DNA from: Platycnemis pennipes
Taxonomy: Eukaryota; Arthropoda; Insecta; Odonata; Platycnemididae
Length of the DNA stretch: 64,000 nucleotides
Reading direction: 5' to 3'
NCBI GenBank assembly: GCA_933228895.1
Contig: OW121856.1
Location: 18,059,805-18,123,804, forward strand
Shown piece after piece: positions 56,690 through 64,000 of this stretch. The notes under the pieces were generated by a model, which ran no database searches, was not told the DNA's origin, and was given only the letters and a program-made list of their open reading frames with translations. Within the stretch, counting starts at the first letter, position 1; every line of letters begins with the position of its first letter. Position numbers and translations under genes: made by a program.

Positions 56690-57430
56690 CTCATCATAGA
56701 AAAGGTTTAAACCATTCCATCTGGCTCTGCTTAACATACAATCATTCGTAGTGAATATTTTGTAAACAACATTTTGCCTCTTAATCTGCAGCAGCAACGC
56801 TTTTCCATAAAAATTATTTTCCACAGTTATCGCGTCCAAGGCATTTGTTAACAAAATGTACTTTTAGAAAAATTTAATTTCTTATCACTAATTCACAGAA
56901 TTCTGAGCCTCAATGTTAATCCATTATCAAGAGCGTCAATTCATTTTGCGGACCCTCTGTATATGTATACTTCCTTTATCGAATACTAAAAAGGTGATTG
57001 TCTCTTTATATTCGTATCACACCCTATTATTATTCCAGAAAATGGTGCTTAAAGAAGGGCTATAATACTAATAACAGTGTATATCATTACGCTTTTCAAT
57101 TTAAATTTCACACACTTACCCAGTCATATTTTAACCAATATGTGTACTTTACGCACTGTAATAATTATGGTATTCCTGCCTCGTGTGATTTCAGTGAATA
57201 TTGCTTTAATAACATCCAAAATATTTTTGGCATTCCCGTTGTTTTAAATATTATAGAGTGGCTTTTACTTGGAAGAGGAATTAACTTTAGCGATAATACT
57301 GCGTTTTGTTCGAATTCTATAAATAATAAACGACCCTTTCCTATAAAATCTTATTTTATATTATAAGTGGAGGAGCATATTGATATTGTACCTAAATATC
57401 TCTATTTTATAAATGGAACTTATACATTAT
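56690..57430 (+). repeat. duplicated segment Q, copy 1
   Basis: Shares blocks with 58,340-59,060: aatattttgtaaacaacatt, cacagaattctgagcctcaa, aaaaaggtgattgtctcttt, gtggcttttacttggaagag and cattgatattgtacctaaat. Same orientation, non-coding. Confidence 0.75.
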
Positions 57431-57504
57431 AGTTGTTATATACTGGGTTTATTGGGTGCCTATTTTTTGCCATATGAATGATTTGGGTTTCGGGAAGATT
57501 TAAG

Positions 57505-57650
57505 ACGAACACCAGGATTTTATAATTTAGAGAAAGTGGCGAATTTATGTATTAGATTTTTTTAAGCTGCTAAAGCAGTTATTTGCTTTTTGCATAAAGT
57601 TTGCTGTGCTTTTGCGGAAGCCTAGTTCTCTGCATTGGCGTTAAAGATAT
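57505..57650 (-). repeat. partial copy of the jockey-type LINE end
   Basis: Matches about 57,910-58,040: gattttataatttagagaaa, gctgctaaagcagttatttg and gcataaagtttgctgtg, then ctagttctctgca. It covers only the stretch upstream of the recognisable reverse transcriptase end. Confidence 0.65.
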
Positions 57651-57729
57651 AGGACCATAAGTTTTCCAATAGGGGGTTTTCTGTTTGGTTTAGGTTTCTT
57701 TGGAAAGTGAGACAGATTTTTAGGTGTGT

Positions 57730-58050
57730 TCATGGGAGAAGATGTACTTTAAGGTCTTTATATAACTGTTTGTTTGAAACGAACCATGGAGCTCTGGTTA
57801 TTCTTCTTAGCTGCTTGCTTTGGCAGCTTCTTAGTTTTTTGATCTTATGCTTTCTGCTGTACGCCCAGGCTGGACAAGCATTTGTGAGAATGGCTTCTGT
57901 GGTCGCCTTGAATACCAGGATTTTATTATTTAGAGAAAGCGGTGAATTTATGTAGTAGATTTTCTTTAAGCTGCTAAAGCAGTTATTTGCCTTTTGCATA
58001 AAGTTTGCTGTGTTTTTGCGGAAGTCTAGTTCTCTGCACCGTGCAGACAA
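57730..58050 (-). mobile_element. jockey-type LINE, end of reverse transcriptase
   Basis: The minus strand reads CRELDFRKNTANFMQKANNC, NSPLSLNNKILVFKATTEAI, LTNACPAWAY, KLRSCQSKQLRRITRAPWFV and SNKQLYKDLKVHLLP. The run 'NKxxLxKxxLxPxLxYxxPxW ... KLQxxQNKxLRxIxxAPWxVxNxxLxxDL' is the hallmark of jockey-clade LINE C-termini. 5' truncated; the frame is open for 106 codons. Confidence 0.78.
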
Positions 58051-58339
58051 ACCGCGCTACCGCCTCACCAGGACCGGCATCTCTTATATAGCCCCCTGAA
58101 TGCGGATGAAGACCAGAAGTTTGTCCATCGTACAAGTTGTCATTTGGTGTACTTCCTCCGGAGCCAGAAAAGAGTCCCTGACGCTCCAATGATAAACTTC
58201 CACCTCGACCACTTTACCCATACCACTTTCCCTTCCCTCAAAATCTACCTATCGACTATTTCCATGTTAAACCCCATTCCACCTTTAACCATGTCGAAAA
58301 CACCCCCTCCTTATGCCAGAAAAAAACCCATCCCATCTG

Positions 58340-59060
58340 ACTCTACTTAACATAACATCATTCGCAGTTAATATTTTGTAAACAACATTTGCCCTCTTAC
58401 CTGCAGCAGGAAAGTTTTTCCAAAAAAATAATTTTTCAGTTTCGCCTATTGAAATATTAGTGAAAAAAATGTACTTTTAGAAAAATATAATTTCTGATCA
58501 GCAATTCACAGAATTCTGAGCCTCAATGTTAATCCATTATCCAGAGCGTCAATCAATTTTGTAGACCTTCTGTATATGTATACTTACTTCCTTTATCGAA
58601 TACTAAAAAGGTGATTGTCTCTTTCTATTCGTATTACACCCTATTATTATTCCAGATAATGCTGCTTAAAGCAGGGCTATAATATTAATAACAGTACATT
58701 ATTACGCTTTTCATTTAAATTTCATATACTTATCATCTTATATTTTAAACAATATGTGTACTTTACGCGCTGCAATAATTACGGTAATCCTGTCTTGCTT
58801 ACTTTCAGTGTAGATAGCTTTAATAATAGCCAAAAGATTTTTGTAAGTCCCGCTTTAGATAAATATTATAGAGTGGCTTTTACTTGGAAGAGGAATTGAT
58901 TATAGCGATAATACTGTATTTTGATAAAATACCATAAATAATAAACAATCCTTTCTTGTGCTACTTAAAGGTTTTATATTATAACTAGAAGAGCTCATTG
59001 ATATTGTACCTAAATATTTCTATTTTATAAATGGATCTTAAACATTACATAGTGTAGAGT
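58340..59060 (+). repeat. duplicated segment Q, copy 2
   Basis: Diverged direct copy of 56,690-57,430, as described there. It runs straight into the 580-bp G-rich tandem units. Confidence 0.75.
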
Positions 59061-59278
59061 TCCCAAGCATTACATTTCATATCTAACTGATATTCACCTA
59101 TTTGCAGATATGTGCTCGTGAGCATAATTTGAGTGTTTTTGAAGAATCATAATCCGAAAAATGCATGAAAAATATAATCTGGCCATTCTCTGGCTAGGAT
59201 ATATGTGACGACAGTCGTCTCTCATCTTCAGGATGAAGTTGTCGGCAGCAGAGTCAAGAGAAAGAGGAAAGTCAGGAG

Positions 59279-59430
59279 GAAGGGGGTTTGAGAGATGGGG
59301 GGGTGGGGTTGGGATGGGGTGGGGTTTGAGGGATGGGGTGTGGGGAGGGGTTGGGTAGGGGAAATGGGTTGCGGTGGGGGTAGGGGTAGGGTTGGGAGAA
59401 GGGGTTTTGGTGAGGGGAGGGGTTGGCAAA
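59279..59430 (+). repeat. G-rich tract 1, quadruplex-prone
   Basis: About 150 bp of runs of three to seven G separated by T/A/TT/TTT, for example ggggtggggttgggatgggg. It has many overlapping G3+N1-7 patterns. Confidence 0.85.
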
Positions 59431-59855
59431 TGCCAAAGGATTTTCTACGGAGGGATTTTTTCCATTGCTGAAGAATTGGAGTTGAGTGAATTAGTGGCAA
59501 TTATTGAATAAAAAGCTTTTTCATGAATCATTTTACGAATGGAGAGAAAAAGTTGTTTATATGATAACTAGAGGTCTCATTGATATTATGTTCCTAAATA
59601 TCTCTATTTTATAAATGAAACTTATGCATCACATAGCGTAGAGTGCCCGAGCATCACATTTCATATCTAATGTAAGAGATATTCCCCTATATGTAGAGGT
59701 GTGCTCGCGAACATAATTTGAGTGTTTTTGAAGAACCATGATCCGAAAAATGGATGAAAAATGTAATGTGGCCATTCTCTGGCTAGGATATATGTGACGA
59801 CAGTCGTGTCTCACCTTCAGGTTGCTGTCGTCGGCAGCAGAGTCAAGAGGAGGAG

Positions 59856-60000
59856 GAAGAAAATCTGGAGGGGTGGGGTTTGAGGGATGGGGGTGGGGAT
59901 GGGTTGAGGTGGGGGTTGGGTTAGGGAGAGGGGTTGAATTGGGGGGAGGGGTTTGGTTGGGGGAATGCGTTGTGGTTGGGGGAGGGGTTGGCAAATGGCA
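59856..60000 (+). repeat. G-rich tract 2, quadruplex-prone
   Basis: Same kind of sequence as tract 1 in the second tandem unit, for example gggatgggggtggggatggg. The internal order of G runs differs from tract 1. Confidence 0.85.
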
Positions 60001-60206
60001 AAGATTTTCTTCGATAACATTTATTCAATTGCTGAAGAATTGGAGTTGAGTGAATGAATGGCAATTATTGAAATAAAAGTATTTTCATGAATTAAGTTAC
60101 GAAAGGAGAGAAATAAATTTTTATATGACAACGATAGCCATTTATTAGTTTTTGAATTATTAATTAACCTTTGCCTTTCTCCTTCAGCTTCCCGAGAGAG
60201 ACCACT

Positions 60207-60329
60207 ATGGGAACATTGGGGCCCCATTGCGTTCTGGAGGTTAATCCAACCTACGCGATTCTGCAGATGCCAAATGAAGTCCTCACTGATGTTGAGGTTA
60301 GAGTCTGCAAGAACTTGACTTCCATTTAG
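60207..60329 (+). CDS. orphan exon-like reading frame, function unknown
   Basis: After a pyrimidine-rich acceptor-like tttgcctttctccttcag (ending 60,187) an open frame runs FPRETTMGTLGPHCVLEVNP, TYAILQMPNEVLTDVEVRV and CKNLTSI, to TAG at 60,327-60,329. The coordinates start at the internal ATG. The composition is more protein-like than its surroundings. I recognise no family. It could be a terminal exon of an unseen gene, part of a mobile element, or chance. Confidence 0.25.
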   Translation: MGTLGPHCVLEVNPTYAILQMPNEVLTDVEVRVCKNLTSI

Positions 60330-60446
60330 AAGATCTTTGAAGCGTATTCAGAGCACTGAACATTTTTGTAAGTAAGCGACAACGAATGATCTGGGTCTTG
60401 CCCCTGATATACCCTCGAACACAGGGATTTTAATTGTTTTTATAGG

Positions 60447-61420
60447 ACACCAGCGATTTCTCCCACTTATTGCCTGGATTTGTTGATGAATGTTGATTTC
60501 ATTCAATCCCCAATAGAAATCACGAAAGGCATGTGCGTCTAGGACACCAATAAAAAAATACGGCTATGCGCAATCAGATTTTTTTACGCAATCGGACTTT
60601 TTTCGTGGGAATGAAATAAATATATTTTTTCAAGAGCCCAAGCGGAAATCGCGATTAATTAAGGCGGTAATTGTTTTAAATCCTACGTGTGGATGTGATT
60701 TTTGATTGTATTCCCGCATTGAGTCTTTCACTTCATTTAAAAATTACTCAACATTAACATCTAGTTTACCAAGCCTAATTACTTTTCAACCTCATCAGCG
60801 TTTATTTGATTTCAACGATTCAAAAATAATTAGCCAAAAACGAAGTAGTAATGTTAAAACTTCATAAAGGTCATGAGCAATAATTAATAAGGAATATAAA
60901 AACAGGTAAATCACGCTAAAAAGATACCTACGATAGATGATACAACAGTGACGCAAAATCATTACCGTTGGATCATAGCAACCGTTGCTATGATATTGGT
61001 TCATTCTATATGCATTATGAGAGAGCGGAATATATTTTGTGCTTCAATCTAAGGAATTTTTTGGAGAGAAAAGAGGACAAAAATGGGAGCTTGTTATTGC
61101 AAGGAATAACTATCTTTCTACCTAGCGCTGTGTTACTATTAATTACATAACGACAGTGGATATTTCAAATCAATCCGTAAAATAACATTTACATACTACT
61201 CGGCAACTAAAGAAGGAATAAATACTGTCTAATCGTAAAAGCTCTTTGCATTTTTCTATTTTTTTTCTTACCACTTACTGTGGGTTATGCGTATATTTAA
61301 TTAGCCAATAGTCCATTTTCAGTGTAATACTTATTGAAACCCTTCCAGCAGAGCTGAGCCTCCGCAAATAATCTATTTAGGAAAACCTCGTTTTATTGGT
61401 ATACAAGTATATTCAGCGTT
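60447..61420 (+). repeat. duplicated segment P, copy 2
   Basis: Diverged direct copy of 55,540-56,560. It contains the perfect 11-bp-arm palindrome atcatagcaac-c-gttgctatgat (60,972-60,994), of which the other copy keeps only the centre and right half. Confidence 0.75.
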
Positions 61421-61439
61421 GCCCACCGTTACTGGCCAG

Positions 61440-61930
61440 GAAGTCGCTAGCAATGAAGAAGGTATGAGAGGGCACGTTGTCGTGATGGAGTCACCAGTTT
61501 CCACTGGTCTCCTTCCTGACGCGAAGCACCGGGTCTCGGAGCCTTTCGAGGACTTTCAAGTCAAATTGGCTTTTAACAGTTTGTAACAGACAGACAGATT
61601 GTGACAGACAGTCGGTCTGAGTCCAAAACTTCCATCACTATCCGCACATTGTCGTCAACACGAGACGTGGATGGGCTTCCAGGCAGTTGTTCATATTCGA
61701 AGTCCTCTCTCCTCTCCCGGAACATCTTTTGCCACCGTTAAATCATGTTTTGGGGCATCGCATCATCCCCATAAGCTTGTTTAAGCATTTTCATGATCTC
61801 GGAGCCTGATTTTCCTAACTTAACACAAAATTTAACTTTCTTTCGGCACGGCACTCTTCTACGCTGCGGCACTCTTCTAAGGTGTCGATAAACCCTGAGT
61901 ATTCTTTGCCCAAGTTGGCAATTGCAACTC
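61440..61930 (-). pseudogene. mariner transposase, internally deleted
   Basis: The minus strand begins with KFCVKLGKSGSEIMKMLKQA and YGDDAMPQNMI, the HTH_48 DNA-binding domain of mariner transposases. It continues with RWQKMFRERREDFEYEQLPG, SPSTSRVDDNVRIVMEVL and, after a gap and frame changes, VLRVRKETSGNW-stop-LHHDNVPSHTFF, which is the second catalytic aspartate motif (LHHDNAPSHTA in the family), then SDFLASNGG. The segment with the first aspartate (TGDES) is missing. Non-functional remnant. Confidence 0.8.
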
Positions 61931-61959
61931 AATCATAAGATCAAAACTAAGGTTCCCAA

Positions 61960-62212
61960 TGACTACTGAACATTTCAGGTAATGGAGGAAGGGTGGAGAG
62001 AAACCTGGCGTCGGCATTAGCCTACTCTTAATGACAGGCGACAAGGGGACCAGTGCTTAACGTCCCTTCCGACGGACGGAGTACTGAGCCTGAAATGCCC
62101 TTACTAGGCACTCAAATATGGACAGGTTTGCCACTGAAAAATCTGCCACATGCAGGAATCGAGCCCGGGTCCTTAAAGGTGGGAGGCCAGTACTGTAGCC
62201 ACTACACCATAC
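61960..62212 (-). repeat. tRNA-derived SINE, copy 3
   Basis: On the minus strand, an A-box-like tggtgtagtggct (62,209-62,197) and B-box-like ggctcgattcc (62,165-62,155) are followed by the body blocks of the 8285-8545 copy: cagtactccgtccgtcgg, gggacgttaagcac, cattaagagtaggctaatgc and caggtttctctccacccttc. Confidence 0.7.
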
Positions 62213-62215
62213 AGA

Positions 62216-62400
62216 TTACCGAGAGGGCTGCAGGAGTGAATAACCATGGGGAGGATCTCAGAATCCTGCGTTGCGTCGATTACTTTACTTTCATGGTAGA
62301 AAGAGCAAGAGATTTAAGGAATAATCAAGTCAGCACGGGAAAGACCATGTTCCGATATAGCCTGAAGATCAATTAAAAGAAGATAAAGGTCATGGTAAGG
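62216..62400 (+). mobile_element. scrap of RTE reverse transcriptase
   Basis: The + strand reads ERAAGVNNHGEDLRILRCVD, YFTFMVERARDLRNN, MFRYSLKIN and KKIKVMV. It aligns position by position with the catalytic region of the RTE copy at 34,005-37,414 (SGVNIHGEIISILRFADD, ERDLNKII, YQLKINKKKTKILV). The FADD box is lost (CVDY). Confidence 0.7.
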
Positions 62401-64000
62401 CTCATAAAACCATCACAATAATTACTAAAGCATATGAAGGCTATTTTTTTAAGGCCTACACGGCATAAGATTGCTGGGTAAAGCTTGATAACAAATTTTA
62501 TTAATTACAGGCTTTCTTGAAGGTATAGTATAAGAGGAGTTTGAGTTGGTATACTGGTTGGAGTAATGGCCTCTGATTCCCAAGACCTGAGTACATATCC
62601 AATCATTAGTTTGTATATTACAAGCATTATCCAAAAACTTATTAAATTGTTGATTTGGAGTGCCTTACTTCTCCACAATAGAAGAAAAGTATCTATGTGA
62701 GATTTTTAACAATTAAAACTCCTGTTAAATTTAGCCACTGTGAAAATCTCTGGGCAACCAGTGATACGCCAGTCCAGTGCGGTAATATCTATGCGCCTAT
62801 TTCAAAGTCTAGTTCCTAGAATCACTGAGAACAATGACTTTCTATAACTAGTTGGATCATTGTTAAAGCTATTTACACACAGTAAATTTTTAGCACATTG
62901 AAAGGTAGAGTAGGAATGTTTAAAAGCTTTACTATGATTTCTAAGTATTACTAGGATGATTTTTTCTGCTTGGTTCCATTTACATTTTGTCACCGCGAAA
63001 ATCACTGGGCACCCAGTGTGGAAACATAGACATCTTGGAGACATTTGGAGCATTTTCAAGGTGGTAAGTGAGCAGTTCAACTGACGGTATAAAAACAAGA
63101 ATAACTTTGGCCTAGCCTTCTCTCCCACAGTGCAGTAACCCTTAGAATCTCTTTCTCTTCTTTTACCATCCCTGTCCATTTTATATCATTTCTGGCTACA
63201 GATATGACTCATTTACGAATTAGACAACTTAACTGCCACAGTAGCTGGGTAAGTAACCATCTTTAAATACCTATCTCTCAATTCTCTTCACAGGTTACTA
63301 TGTCTCTGATCACTGGGAAGCACTCGGTGTGTTACTAACAGTGTTATTCACTAGTATGTTCAATGTGTAGTTCACTGATTTGGTCACAGTGATTATCACA
63401 GGCAATGAAACTCACTGGAAAAGTCATTGTCCAATTTCAACGGATCACTGTCTGATACACTGTGGAGTCACAAGTTTTACCACTGTTTTGGTTACTAGAT
63501 AACTTTACAAGAGTTTGCAATCCAAATGATCAGCCACCAGCAAATTCACCAGTTTTCCTTCATTTTGGGCTGGCAATATTTTGATAGATTCCTTGGAGTG
63601 TGAATTGTAGCTTCAGTAAACCTTTTGGCCATAATACGTGAAGAAATTTTGAAGAATCACCAACACAAGTGTGCAAAAAAAAGTTACGAAAGTTATTAGA
63701 AAAGTACTATTATTAGTAAAAGTTCAAGCTTTATGATTCTTTCAACGCTTTGTGTGAGGGAAGGAAAGTTCATAGGCTCGAACTCGGGTAAAACAGCAGT
63801 ATGAAAGAGTTCTTCAAATCTCTCCATTGAAACGTTGATTATTGGAGGAGATGAAAGTTTACACATGGACCAATCAATCAGTTTAGTATAATCTGAAACA
63901 GAAAAATTGATGGTTGATGGTTGATGGTTGAAAAGTTTGCTCCAATTTCCCTTTTGGTTCTTGCTTTCTTGCTTTTAGCAGTCTCCGAAAAGCTAGATTC
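62401..64000. other. terminal stretch, little recognised
   Basis: A degenerate tRNA-like head may lie at about 62,535-62,600 (gagttggtatactggttgga). A short array of gatggtt units lies at 63,907-63,931. Otherwise AT-rich sequence without recognised genes. Confidence 0.45.
63907..63931 (+). repeat. short gatggtt microsatellite
   Basis: Three to four units of the 7-mer gatggtt in tandem. Confidence 0.8.

Larger units (their letters stand above)
58998..60130 (+). repeat. tandem pair of about 580-bp G-rich units
   Basis: Unit 1 starts cattgatattgtacctaaat at about 58,998 and unit 2 starts at about 59,579. Both contain catcacattt-type sequence, gtgctcg, cataatttgagtgtttttga, ggccattctctggctaggat, atatgtgacgacagtcgt, gtcggcagcagagtcaagag, then a G-rich tract and ttggagttgagtga. 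The unit start also matches 57,378, linking it to segment Q. Confidence 0.85.

Noticed and set aside
59094..60020. Proline-rich minus-strand frames of 67-121 codons
   Set aside because: Direct products of the G-rich tracts read on the other strand; low complexity, not supported as genes.
1..64000. CRISPR array, operon or bacterial contamination
   Set aside because: No regularly spaced short repeats with unique spacers and no compact gene runs; spliced exons and LINEs show eukaryotic DNA.

Overview
The window is a piece of an animal nuclear genome, most likely an insect or other arthropod. The evidence is spliced exons with GT-AG borders, long AT-rich introns, a transporter tail of insect type, and very many retrotransposons and DNA transposons. 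The species cannot be read from the sequence; the mix of RTE, CR1/jockey-like and jockey LINEs would suit an odonate or another large-genome insect, which is only a guess.

Region 1 (1-17,050) holds the only host gene that can be defended. It is the 3' half of an SLC12-type sodium-potassium-chloride cotransporter (NKCC/Ncc69 group) on the + strand. Nine coding exons (1853-2064, 5989-6230, 9220-9494, 11368-11461, 11640-11749, 12709-12823, 14795-14943, 15071-15182, 16029-16164) join in one frame and encode about 480 residues of the cytoplasmic C-terminal domain, ending in the family's VLTFYS tail. The membrane domain lies upstream of the window. The introns carry a cluster of five same-strand LINE 3' tails, a 1,000-bp hAT element with 8-bp target duplications, tRNA-derived SINEs, a 234-bp TTAA mini-element and several near-perfect hairpins.

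Region 2 (17,780-26,280) holds a decayed RTE-type LINE with a second RTE tail inserted backwards into it, and then a 2.66-kb non-coding terminal-inverted-repeat element (22,217-24,871) containing a 160-bp minisatellite. A near-identical copy of its left 1.75 kb lies at 29,756-31,505.

Region 3 (26,280-52,980) is a nest of transposons. The outermost layer appears to be an EnSpm/CACTA-like element: its transposase C-terminal part lies at 26,839-28,190, its N-terminal part at 51,489-51,905, and matching CCCTGGTCAAA ends at about 26,289 and 52,973. Inside it, on the same strand, are a THAP domain (49,944-50,454) and a DDE_Tnp_4 catalytic domain (31,594-32,734), possibly halves of one transposon. 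Between those lies a CR1/jockey-like LINE split by three insertions, each with readable target duplications: an RTE LINE (34,005-37,414, 14 bp), the 3' end of an RNase H-bearing LINE (38,034-39,241, 14 bp), and a TTAA piggyBac-like element (39,420-47,180). The piggyBac interval also contains a Mutator-like plus YqaJ nuclease relic.

Region 4 (53,000-64,000) is a mosaic of diverged duplications, a jockey-type LINE tail, a duplicated G-rich unit, an internally deleted mariner transposase, a SINE and a scrap of RTE reverse transcriptase. No host gene was recognised there, apart from one orphan exon-like reading frame at 60,207-60,329.

None of the mobile elements keeps an intact open reading frame. 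There is no operon, CRISPR array or true tRNA gene. The genes do not form a pathway: there is one ion transporter gene and a layered record of transposition beside it.
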